From NCBI GenBank assembly GCA_963580275.1, contig OY756946.1, forward strand, positions 34,817,380 through 34,881,379: DNA of 64,000 nucleotides, given 5' to 3'. Positions 48,432 to 59,395 of this stretch are shown piece by piece (positions within the stretch are counted from its first letter, which is position 1; each line of letters opens with the position of its first letter). The notes under the pieces are model-generated. The model had not been told where the DNA came from. It did no database searches and worked only from the letters and a program-made list of their open reading frames with translations. A program made the position numbers and the translations under genes. This DNA is from Crataegus laevigata. Lineage: Eukaryota > Streptophyta > Magnoliopsida > Rosales > Rosaceae.

Positions 48432-48707
48432 TGTCACATCCAGGCCGGACTCGACTCTACCATAGCACGATATTGTCCGCTTTGGGCCCCGACCACGCCC
48501 CTCACGGTTTTGTTTCTGGGAACTCACATGAGAACTTTCCAGTGGGTCACCCATCATGGGATTGCTCTCGCGTAAACTCGCTTAGCTTCGAAATTCCGAT
48601 GGAATCCGAAGCCAGTGAGCTCCCAAAAGGCCTCGTGCTAGGAAGAGGTGGAAATGTACATATAAGGCTTATAAGATCCTCATCCTTGGGTGATGTGGGA
48701 TCTTACA
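48432..48707 (-). mobile_element. Cassandra-type TRIM solo LTR with 5S rRNA-like core
   Basis: 276 bp. On the minus strand it starts TGTAAGATCCCACATC and ends GGATGTGACA. TAAGG flanks both sides (48427-48431 and 48708-48712), a perfect 5-bp target duplication. The centre, on the minus strand, reads like 5S rRNA: TTTCGAAGCTAAGCGAG, then ACGCGAGAGCAATCCCATG and ATGGGTGACC. This 5S-derived Pol III promoter inside the LTR is the hallmark of Cassandra elements (family knowledge). Only one LTR remains and no internal domain is attached. The 112-codon frame over it is not a gene. Confidence 0.9.
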
Positions 48708-49299
48708 TAAGGAGATACATTAAAAGGGGTTTTCATGAGATTAAAGATATGTTGGGTCCAACGCCCTAATTAGCAATGAATGATTGTCTTTTGTTTCTAA
48801 TGGCTAAATGAAAAATATTTTAATTGGATTGAAAGCACGTAATTAAAACGATACAATCTTCTTTAGATCTTATTCAACAATGTTGACTCGTTGTTGAATC
48901 AACCTAATAAGTCCATAGTCATCCAAAGAGCCTAAGATAACTATAAAGTCCAAATTCAAAAGGAATGCAAACTTCTCTTAGTAGTAGTTTATACTTCCAA
49001 TATTTTAAAAAATTGTTATGATATTGATTTCTTTTGCGAAAACGAATAGTGGGAGTATCATACGCTACTAAACTAAAATGAACTTAATTAGTAGTTATAT
49101 ATATGTCCAATATTTTGAAAAATTGTTTTGATATTAATTTGGTTTGCGAAAATGAATAGTGGAGATATCATATGCTACTAATTTCCTTTACTTTGGACTA
49201 GTAGTTGTAATATGACACAATTTATTGTAATATGATTAAATAAATAAAATGATGAGACCTTAAAATCCCTCAACCAACATTCAATATTAGTTTTTTTCG

Positions 49300-50237
49300 T
49301 CTCACTTTCATGCATAAAGTTGCTTTTTTGTCACAAATTCATACTTTTATTAGTCTTTCCGTCAAGTGCAACTAATGACGTGGCACTATGGGTTTCACGT
49401 GGACATATGAAACATTCTTACTTTACTACCCTGAAGTATCATGAAATTCACACTTTGCTATTCTGAGTTCTTTCATCTCACCTTCACTCCTAAAGTTACA
49501 ATTTCTCACAAGGTTATACTTCTGTTAGCCTTTCAATCAAGTGTGTTGTAATTGATGACGTGGCACGCCATTGGCCCACAAAAATTTACAGACGTGACAA
49601 ATTAAATAATATTAAAAATTAATTAATTAATGAAAATTTAAAATAAAGAATAATGCTTTCCCTTCCTTTTTCGACTTGTAATGCTCATGAGCCGTTGGCT
49701 GCCTCACCTCCATCAGCAGATGCTGAAACCACCATTCTCGCCGCTGACAAGCCTTCTCTCTTTATTTTGTCTCTTCAACCTCATCAACGAAAAAAGAAAA
49801 TATATTATCCAAATTAGATTCTAGTGGTTGACTATTTGAATCGAAGAATCATATCAATTTTATTTGTCGACTACGATTCAGTTCTGTTAGATTTTCGATT
49901 CCAACTCAATTTGATCGATTCAATTCAATTTCTTGACCAATAATTACTACAAGTTGAAGGAATCAATGTTTATTCTGCCGAAGACGAGTCGACAACCATG
50001 AAACCTAATCTGGTGTGGGGATGTGAAGATAGGTAGAGATGGAGGTTGATTTTTGGGACTTTGCTTTTGGAGGTGGGATATTAACATTTTTTTTTATTTT
50101 TCCCCAAAAAAACTAAATTGTTTCATATGTCCTCATGGGATCCACAATGCCATGCCATCAGTTAACAAGCACTTGATGAAAAGGCTAACATAAGTATGAA
50201 TTTGTGAAGAAAAAAAAAACTTTAGGTATAAAAGTAT
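49300..50237. mobile_element. Long-TIR non-autonomous DNA transposon, copy 2
   Basis: Aligns along its length with 44480-45446, including GAGCCGTTGGCTGCCTCACCTC and the ATTCAGTTCTGTTAGATTTTCG-type segment, with scattered substitutions and indels. The inverted ends are the same. It lacks part of the extra internal left-end copy. Its right edge meets another MITE at 50238. Confidence 0.75.
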
Positions 50238-50436
50238 GGAAATGGATCCTCTATGGATCTCTTTCACTTAATCCTCCTCAACAAACAATTTGAACCCTTG
50301 AAATTTGATCAAACGGCTAAAAACACGAGCTCACTTTAAAAGTTATAATAACTTTAGTCGTTGGATTAAATTTTAAAGGTCCAGATTGTTTGATGAGGAG
50401 GATTGGGTGAAAGGGATCCGGACAGGATCCCTTTCC
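50238..50436. mobile_element. MITE with long imperfect TIRs
   Basis: The left arm (GGAAATGGATCCTCT...CACTTAATCCTCCTCA) and the right arm (complement GGAAAGGGATCCTGT...CACCCAATCCTCCTCA) are inverted copies over about 80 bp each. The element is about 199 bp and may have a TA target duplication as in Stowaway-type elements. It lies against the end of the long-TIR element, probably inserted in it. Confidence 0.75.
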
Positions 50437-51049
50437 TAAAAATATGACGAAAAAACCTAAGGGCAGTAGGGTGTGAATTTTACGATATTTAAAAGTAGTA
50501 AAGTGAGAATGATAATGGAATGAAATTGAGCATTGGTCCTTTTACTAGTTCTCACTATCAACCAAACAATGGAATTTATTACATTCCCATTCTTATTCAC
50601 ATTGATTTTATTCCACTCCAACGGACCAAACACACCAGCTTGCACAAGTGAAACCAAAACCTAGATGAAGTGTAAGGGCAATGCTTTAGTGTAAGGGATT
50701 CCATTTGTTTTCATGTAGCTACTATTTGTCTCTATGCGTTGTGCTTTTTTGGTAGAGACTAGGGAGCTTCAACCCATGCTCCATAGAATATGCGAGCTCA
50801 AAAGGACGTGCCAGTGTACCTGTACCAAGTATAAAATATTCCTCTACACGAGCACGTGGACAAGATAAATTGGATGACGTGAAATCTTGTATAACTGTAG
50901 GGCTTCACACGTTGGCTGAACATGTGGGCCAACTTACGCTTTGATACCATGCATAAGTTGAGGTTCTACCATAAAACCAATTGACAACTACTCCTTATAA
51001 GCCCTTCGAAGAGTGACTAGCAAACATGTCATGTTTGTTGTATACGTGT
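50437..51049. other. Intergenic, no gene seen
   Basis: AT-rich spacer. The minus-strand frame at 50457-50657 matches no family. Confidence 0.4.
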
Positions 51050-51375
51050 CATACCCATTATCTTAACGAGTCGTGTCGTGTCAAATATGTTACCTTAACA
51101 TGTTCTTAACAAGTGACCCAATAACGACCTAATTCATTAACTAGTCGTGTCATTTCGTGTCGGATTAACGGTCATGCAAGAAATTGTTGTGTCTAATGTC
51201 TATATTTGGCAAACGATATCTCATCGGATTCTTAAAGGTTGACCTGATAACGACCCGACGCATTAACAAATTCTTAATAGGTTACAAGTTAATGACCCGA
51301 CTCATTAACAGGTTGACTTGAAATCCATTATTTTTGTGTCGTTTCATGTCAGATTAACGAGTTATATAAGAAATT
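51050..51375. repeat. Dispersed repeat of GACCCG / TTAACGAGT words
   Basis: Words such as CGTGTCGTGTCA, TAACGACC(C/T) and ATTAACAGGTTGAC recur several times over 320 bp, a pattern seen in a widespread plant repeat family. No edges or coding potential are resolved. Confidence 0.45.
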
Positions 51376-52317
51376 ACGAGCCTTATTTACAAGGTGTGTT
51401 CCACCACCCTATGTACAACTTTATTCTTCACATTCTCACAACGGTTACATGCAACTCACTTATGTGTCTTTTATCACGTAATTCTTTTACGTGAGTTATA
51501 ATTTACTTGTTTTATAACATTTTGTTATCTCTCTTATTCCGTGATTAAAGTCTCGAGAAAAGACTGCAAGTTCCTGTCCGGCATCTAGCTGCCTTCATTG
51601 TCAAACTGATTTGCTCCACAAAAGCACACGACAAAATCCACGTCCAATGAAACAAAAAGTGTCATATTACTAACCCTCACTACCCACTGCCAGATTAGAC
51701 GGTCCATGAAAAAAGAGAGTTAACTCTTCCGGTTGCGACGGAGATGACTATGCCAAAATGTGGAATCTCAAAGACTTCACTTTGCACAATGACAGTTCAG
51801 AGTTCCATACGTCGTTCACAACAAAAGTCAACTACTTATTTCTTCGATTTCTTCGGAGTCAGTGGATTCTTTTTTATATTGTTACTTTTCTTTAGTAATG
51901 CTCTAACGCTAATTAGCTAGTAAATTAATATAAAGTTAATCACCCGTTTTATAATACTTATGTTTATATGGACCGATAGTTTTGAAAGCCACCATTAAAA
52001 GACCATCTTTGCACGAATTCGTTTGAATCAAAAAGTATTTTGTTACATAATGGTGATCAGAAGAAATTAAAATACCTTTGTGAATTTTCATGACCCAAAA
52101 AGAGTGGATTGTCATGAAAAATGCACCAGGTAATCACTTAAAAAAAAATTGTTTCGTTATGTAACTATGACTACATTGACAAACGAAACAAAAAGTTGTT
52201 GATTAACAATAAACTGGTTACGCCATTAATCAAATGGCTAAAATGAATTTTGAATTTGATGAATTTGGCACACAAGAAATGATAGGATTGAGAATGAGAA
52301 TATTCGAGGTAAAGTAT
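51376..52317. other. Intergenic, nothing recognised
   Basis: AT-rich spacer without gene-like frames or clear repeats. Confidence 0.4.
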
Positions 52318-52640
52318 GAATGGTCGCAGTTGAAGATAAGATGAGAGAAAATCGATTAAGGTTGTTTAGAAACATGAACCGAAGACCTACACATACTCAA
52401 GTTAGAAGTTGCGACTATGAGACAAAGACTCAGAGCAAAAAGGGTAGATGGAGACCTATAAAACTTGAAAAGAGAGTTTAAGAATAGATATAGAGTACTT
52501 GGAGTTAACGAAAGACCCGGTGCAAAATTGAGCGCAACAACTTTCTAGAATTCATACTATCGACATCACTTATTAGAAATTTAGAACAAAATTAAATAGT
52601 GTCGTTTAAAGGATGAACTTGATCGATAACCTAAACATTA
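52318..52640 (+). pseudogene. 3' remnant of a LINE reverse transcriptase
   Basis: Broken plus-strand reading gives DKMRENRLRLF, NRRPTHTQVRSCDYETKT and GRWRP, the conserved C-terminal end of plant LINE polyproteins (zinc-finger/RVT tail). Stops and frame breaks follow at once. The rest of the element is missing, as expected of 5'-truncated LINE copies. Confidence 0.7.
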
Positions 52641-53536
52641 AATGATACGAAACATTAAATTAAATCCCGAAAACGAAACCAAACAAGTGACGGTGTCTTT
52701 CAATTTTGCCGTGGGGGTGATAACAATTCAATGGTGTCTTTCTCGTGCATGTCACACGACGCAACCGATTATTAAATGTTAAGCAATGGACCAGTTGAAG
52801 TGGTTGAAATATTTATACAAGAACTTTATTTTATTTCCTTCGTGTTTTTTGGGTTCTTCCCAAAGGTGGAAATTAAAGAAATGGAAAAGAAAAAAAAAAG
52901 AGACTATCTTTTTGGGCACAAATTAAAAAATGGAACCACTTTGAATTAAAAACAGAAAGAAAGTGGATGAAGATTGAAGAAGGTCAACAAATTCTTGCTG
53001 GGTCGTTGTTGTCATGAATCTTTTTTAAATGTATTGGTTTTTTATTTAGCTTTAAAGATTTAAAATCGATAAAAATAATTTTTAAAATTGTTCACCGTTA
53101 ATTATTATGATCTTTTAATGAAAAATGTTTATTTGATTGAGGTTTTTGAATTAATTCCCTTAAATTGATATTTTTTTAATTCAAAAAAGTTTTTTTTTAT
53201 ATATGATATTGAAAATGACTGACGATGAACAACCTTAATGACTATTTTTATTAATTTTAAATCTCAGATATCAAAGTAAAAGTTGTGACAATTTAAAGAA
53301 CTATTTTAGCTAAATTTTTTTTAATTATTTTAATATTAGTATTAATGTTATTAATATCTGTTTTAATTTATTTGAAAATTATATGGCTCTGTGACTCCGT
53401 TACAAAGCGTGCACCTACCCATCGTCCTCCGCTGTGCTCCATATTTTGAATTGAATCTCTGCGACAAAGGAATCTCCGGATCCGATTTGGCGAAGTGGGT
53501 TTTTTTTCCGGAGCACCGCATAAATTCGAATACCAA
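52641..53536. promoter_or_regulatory. Upstream region of the PP2C gene
   Basis: AT-rich, with T-runs to about 53380, then the probable 5' UTR of the PP2C gene. No clear TATA box was chosen. Frames on the minus strand (53363-54037) overlap the PP2C first exon and are shadows. Confidence 0.35.
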
Positions 53537-56500
53537 ATGGGTTCGTGTTGTTCGACTCAGAAAAGCTTGGGGCAGAGGAGTAATATGGTGGAGCAGAGCA
53601 AAGTGGACTACGCCGACAACGCTTCTCCGAAGGCCAAAGGCGGCTCGAAACGGTGGAAGAGGAAGAAGCAGGGAGCTGAGCAAGCGGATTGCGAAGATTT
53701 GGGCCATCAGGTTGATATTCCGGGCAGATTGATCGGCAATGGAGGCAGCAAAGTCGCCTGCTTGTATACCCAGCAGGGAAAGAAAGGGACCAATCAGGAC
53801 GCCATGCTTGTCTGGGAGGTTGGTTTGCTCTTCACTTTCTCTCTCTAACTTTTTACTACTGTTTTGCTGCTTTATCATCAGTTGTGACCACGTTTGACTG
53901 TGATCTGTCAAAACCCATTTCTGCAAATTTACTGTATTTTTGCCGTTGGGTTTGGAAGATTGTGTAGAAGAATGGACCTTTTTGCAGCTATTTTTTTGGG
54001 AAAAAAAATCTGTGGAAACTGGAAAATGTGGGTTCATATTTTGGCAGGATGGTATTAATAGTAAAGGGTTTTATGAAAATGGGGAAGAAAGATAGAAATG
54101 GATTGGTGGTGTTGCTTCAATTGCGCAGTCGCTAGGTCACTTTTTGTTGGCACTATTTTATTCAGGGATTACTTGAATTGTGAGTTACATTAGTCTGTTT
54201 ATAACTTTGTTCACACTTCAGAGCAAAGATTTTGGGAATCCAGTTGAGCTCATGTACTAATATATTTGACCTTTGTGTGATTTTGGAATGACCCTTGCGA
54301 GGAATGTCGGCATGAATGCCCTGCATGTAGGCATACCGTACTTAGTTGCCCGTTTTACATTCTTGTAGCTGGTTTTGGGAAGGACCCTTCTTCAATCTTC
54401 CATACTCTGCGAGGCTAAGGAGACGTTTTTTATCAATTAAAAGATAAAGAATATACTTGAAAATTGTTACATTTTATGACATAATGATGACATAATGATT
54501 TGTCAGTATAATGTTGTTTTCCCTACGTCAATGAATTAGTATGGTCAAATTACAAAGCTTTTTGGAAGGTTGTTCCTTTATATGAAATGTTCTCTATTTC
54601 TCTTGTTCATTTTTTGGGATCAATTTGTGCTGATTTGTTTGAAAGTTTCTGCTGTAGAATTTCGCCACAAGAAGTGATACAACATTTTGTGGGGTGTTTG
54701 ATGGCCACGGTCCATTTGGTCATGTGGTCGCCAAGAAAGTTAGGGATTCTCTTCCTCTTATACTATGTACTCAGTGGAAAGCTAATTCAAACAGTGACCT
54801 GAGCAATCTCAATAAGGCTGAGAATACGAATGGGAGCTCTAATTTGGAGGAACCTGCATCGCCAAGCATTGATGATGAATGGTGTGAATCATTGGAGGTT
54901 CAGGAAAATGAAAAACTACCTGACATGTATCTCCCACTAAAAAAGTCATTCTTAAAGGCTTTCAAGTTAATGGACAAGGAACTAAAATTGCATCCAACCA
55001 TCGATTGCTTCTGCAGTGGCACGACTGCTGTTACATTGATAAAGCAGGTGATTGTTCATGAAATATTCTCAAAGTGTGTGCGCGTGTATTTCTATGCATC
55101 ATTGTGTATTTGTATGTGACATGGTGTTTGTGTGCTTACATGGGCACCTACATTTGCTTACATGCATACGTGCAATGCTCACATGCATACATGCGTATGT
55201 ATGTACATATATACATGAATATATGATAGTAAAAAAACTTGGATAGGTACTGTGTTGATGATAACTTAAAAGCCTCATACCATCCCCTTCTAAAAGAAAG
55301 AAAAAAATGTCTGAAAAGTTAGGGGTTGTTTGGTACTCAACTTGAAAGCAATTTATAGTTTTCAAAAATGATGAATGTAGCTAAATTATCTAGTACTCAA
55401 AAGTTTCAAAAACAAATATTTGGATCTAAGAAGGATATGAAACGGCACATAAGTTTTAAGAAGCTTATGTGCTGATGCTTTTTGTCATCAAGGGAAACAT
55501 CAAGAACTTTGGGAAAAAAAGAATTTAAATGTTCTTTGTTATTTAAACATTAACATTATGATCAACTAAATTGGTAAAATATGTTGGAAAATAAGTTTAA
55601 AAATGTTTTGTATTTTCATATCATTCATATAAGTGATCATTCTCTAACCAAAGATTTCTGGAAACTTTGAGATTATACAGTTTTTACACAAAATTTTCTT
55701 TTTTATTTGTTCATAATCTGTTTTCTTTACTATAACAACAAGAAATCTGATCCTTCGGTTAGTGCTTTTAGTTTTTTATCGTTATTATGAGTCTGTTCTA
55801 TTCTTCTTTTCTTTGAAATTAATTAATTTATTTTTAGTTACGGGAATTCTTATCATAATGGCATTTCTTGGAAGCTGTCTTGGTTGAAGGCTGAACTAGA
55901 CATTCTCAGTATGATGAAATTTCCTGTCACTGTTGAGAAAACTAATCTCGAGGTGTATGGTGTTTTAGGGTCAGAATCTTGTTATTGGAAATGTTGGGGA
56001 TTCAAGGGCTGTGCTAGCAACGAGAGACCAAGACAACTCCCTGATTGCTGTACAATTGACAGTAGATTTAAAACCAGATCTTCCTGGTATCTCTCTCACA
56101 AATCTAATTAACAAAACCTGATACCTGACTGCAAGGAAAAATAAAATCCGCTGATGCAAAATTTATTGACTCTTCTGTTTAGCGGAATCTGCTAGGATCC
56201 AGCAATGCAAGGGTAGGGTATTTGCTTTGCAGGATGAGCCAGAAGTTGCTCGTGTATGGTTGCCAAATAATGATTCTCCTGGTTTGGCAATGGCTAGAGC
56301 CTTTGGAGATTTCTGTCTGAAGGATTTTGGTTTAATTTCTGTGCCTGATGTTTTCTACCGCCATCTTACTGAAAGAGATGAGTTCATAATTCTTGCCACC
56401 GATGGGGTATCTTTCTTCTTTCCTTTTTATATTTTTGGTTTCTTGCGGCCTGAAAGTGCTCAATAAATTGCACATCATATAGGTCTGGGACGTCCTTTCA

Positions 56501-57097
56501 AACAAGGAGGCTGTTGAAATTGTAGCTTCTGCCCCCGGTCATTCAACAGCAGCCAGGGCTCTAGTGGACTGTGCTGTTAGAGCCTGGAGGCTCAAATACC
56601 CTACTTCCAAGAATGATGATTGTGCTGTTGTATGCCTGTTTCTAGAACACTTGTCTGAAGCTGGTAAGGCTGTGACAGAGAATGATATGATGAAGATTAA
56701 TGAAGAGACTAAGGTTAATGAAATGATGAATATTAATGGCGAGACAAAGAGTAATGAAGAGACGAAGATTAACGGAGAGGCAATGGAGAGGATGGCAATA
56801 ACAGAAGAGAATACTGAGGATTCAGAAACTGGTAGTTCTCATGCCGTTGTTCTTGAGCATTCGGGTACCATACGAAGCTCCGATGAGATCGTGCCCGTAT
56901 CTGATTCAACAGAACAAAAGCTTCCAACGAAGTTCGAGGGCCAGTCTAAAAGAAGTTTAGCAGAATGCATTTCAACAAAAGAGGACGAGGACTGGTCGGC
57001 CTTGGAAGGTATTACCCGCGTTAACAGTCTGTTAAGCATTCCCAGACTCTTATCCGGCGATAAAAGAGCCGCCAGTTGGAGAAAAAAGTGGCTATGA
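53537..57097 (+). CDS. Protein phosphatase 2C (clade-E-type)
   Basis: Exons: 53537-53818, 54658-55047, 55969-56086, 56183-56406 and 56483-57097, total 1629 nt and 542 residues. A Mg/Mn-dependent Ser/Thr phosphatase. Metal-binding and signature residues are NQDAM (Asp88), VFDGHG (Asp109), GDSRAVLA (about 234-241), MARAFGD (300-306), ATDGVWD (335-341) and NDDCAVVCLFL (382-392). The N-terminus MGSCCS is a myristoylation plus palmitoylation signal, so the enzyme is probably membrane-anchored. The start at 53537 gives this signal; the in-frame codons upstream have no ATG. Exon 5 carries a long non-catalytic tail with degenerate repeats of INEETK/INGETK (about 405-435). Family resemblance is to clade E PP2Cs. 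Confidence 0.92.
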
Positions 57098-59337
57098 AAC
57101 ATCGAAAGGATCTCCTTCGGTTTCAATCTCAGCAAAAAAGTTCATAAATGATACCTGTTACACAGCTACATTTCCGTTCTCAAAAGATTGATCGTTCAGA
57201 TTCACAGTTAGAGAATCGGGCAGTTTCAGGTTGCCAGATACAGTGATCACACAGGTATCACACACTTCCTAGATGTATCGGTAAGCCGTTATATGTTAAG
57301 CAGCCTCTATTTTTGTTGACTAGTGGCCATGCAGATGTTGTAGTGATATTGCTTTTTGGAATATGGATGAACAACTACATTGTAGTCTAGTAAAATCGAG
57401 CCGTCGTTGTGTTATTTTTCACTTTTGAAACCTTGTCTACAGATAGTGAACCACAACGCTTTCCTCGTTTGTTTTCGTGATTATTTGTATCCCTTTTTTT
57501 CTCCTTCACTGGCTCTTTAATCTTTGCCCCTTGTTGCTTCCTTGCATATTTAGACCTAAACCAATACTGGACTTTGGACTATGAAAGTCACCGGAGCATA
57601 GTAGAATTTTCACACTTTTAAATGCACAGCCCAAGAATCAGCTTGTTGATATTCGGCGCGTGCCATACACTGGAGCATAGTAGAATTTTCACGATTTAAG
57701 AGTTTTCTAGCATGCATTATACGCCAGGATCTTTGGGCAATTAGATCTTGGGCCGTGCATCCCACTCTACATTTAAGAGTTTTCATCTACAGTCCGAACA
57801 TTTCCGAAAAATTTGTATGGTGTATCTATGGATCTGAGAATTTCAAAATTCTGATCCAAAATTTTACAAACATAGTATTATAAAAAAAATTGATTCATAT
57901 TCTTATTTTATCATGTTTAGATATGCTTTATTTAGTATTTTGTATATTTAATCATACTATCATATATTACAAATGAAGAGTATAAGTTATAACCAAACGT
58001 ACTATTTTATCTTGTCTAATATGATTTTATGTCACACACACACACACGTAATAGCCAACAAATATAACAAAAATTAAAAAAAATGAATGATGGATACATA
58101 AAAGTTTGAAAATTTTCAAAGTCTTGCAAGTTGTAGAATTTCTGAATTATGTTAAAAAATTCCAATATAAAACCGATTCCAAAATTTCCGATAACTTCTG
58201 ATAATCTAAAATTCCGAAATGAAACTAATATTTGATTCTATATTTGAATTGGCACTGAAATGTTTGTTTCCGATCTGATCCGAACCAAATCACCCCTAGT
58301 CGAGACGCCATTCCTCACCACCCCTTTTTGTAATGGGGTAGTAAAGGCCTCTCAAATGAAGCAAAGATGCTGATATCATAATGGATTTAGGCACAATTAT
58401 GGGTTTTATTCCATTGTCCATCTCCTTTGTGCTGAAGAGAATAATTCACTCATTTGCAATTTTGATTCTTTCTCTGATGGAATTGGGTGGAGTCATTTAA
58501 ACTTGAGTAATACATACAAATAAAACCGATTACAAACTTTCAATCGAGAATAGAACAACATAAATACTAAACCGACAACGAATCCTATATAAATTAGGGT
58601 CAATTTAGTGTACTTTACATTCCATTTTCTTAAATATTATAAAAAAAACATTATAAAAAAAACATTTTATTAAATATCAAGACGAGATGAATATTGTTAA
58701 TTTCCGGTTAAACCAAACTTTAGCATTCGATCTACAAAAATATAATTGCAAGAGTAAGGCTACAAAATAATCCAATGAAGTGATCAAGTCAAAGTTTAAA
58801 ATTACATTTGGGAAGTAACTGCACAATCCTTATCAACTTAATTTGCCGCATAAGAATGGGGAGCAATGTAATTGTCATGGCCAAAGCTGAAGCAGCAATT
58901 ACTATCCACCTTGTTAGCGTGGTACTCAACAACCTTATCTTAGGTTGTTACATATTTGATTTACTCACTTACGTTGTAATTATCAGATTATGATGGGTGT
59001 TTTATAATCCCTTTATGACTCTTTGTATAGTCGATAGACACGTATATATATATACAACAAATGAAGGAATGAAAGATCGTCATTTCCACAAATATCTCTG
59101 CATTAGTTTTCTACATTTCTTGCTGTAAACCTAGAGCGGCGTTTCTACATTTGCTGCACTCCTACACACCTAGAAATAGCTTTGCTTGTTGAACTCGTGA
59201 TTTTAATTTCCTCTTCCAATTCTTCCTTTGATTATTTGAAACTGCTGAATATTTGATAGTTTACATCTAGGAAATGTTTGAAATAAGGTTTTAAATTGTA
59301 TATTTTTTTTCTTAAAAATACTAATGGTGTTGAAAGA
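57098..59337. other. Intergenic, no gene seen
   Basis: It starts with the PP2C 3' UTR. A short phrase GGAGCATAGTAGAATTTTCAC recurs at about 57593-57613 and 57672-57692. AT-rich beyond. The frame at 58808-58993 matches no family. Confidence 0.45.
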
Positions 59338-59395
59338 AGGGGGTGGGGGGGGGGGGGGGAGGAGTGGGGGAGGGAGAGAGGGAGGAAGATAGAGA
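59338..59395 (+). repeat. G-rich tract
   Basis: Uninterrupted G runs followed by GGAGGAGTGGGGGAGGGAGAGAGGGAGG. Several G-tracts in close order could form a G-quadruplex. The frames over it in both directions are low complexity. Confidence 0.85.

Larger units (their letters stand above)
47263..49299 (+). other. Non-coding internal remnant of the truncated Copia-like element
   Basis: No gag or pol motif remains. It includes a (CA)n microsatellite at 47542-47570 and the Cassandra-type solo LTR at 48432-48707. A direct repeat (about 48985-49067 and 49090-49180, CCAATATTTT...GAATAGTGG) also lies here. The region ends where the second long-TIR element begins. Confidence 0.5.

Noticed and set aside
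48460..48620. True 5S rRNA gene
   Set aside because: The sequence is diverged and lies inside an LTR with its own target duplication.
48431..48769. 112-codon plus-strand frame
   Set aside because: It lies over the Cassandra-type LTR and its 5S-like core, not over a gene.
53363..54037. Minus-strand frame of 224 codons
   Set aside because: It overlaps PP2C exon 1 and its first intron in antisense and matches no family; composition is shadow-like.
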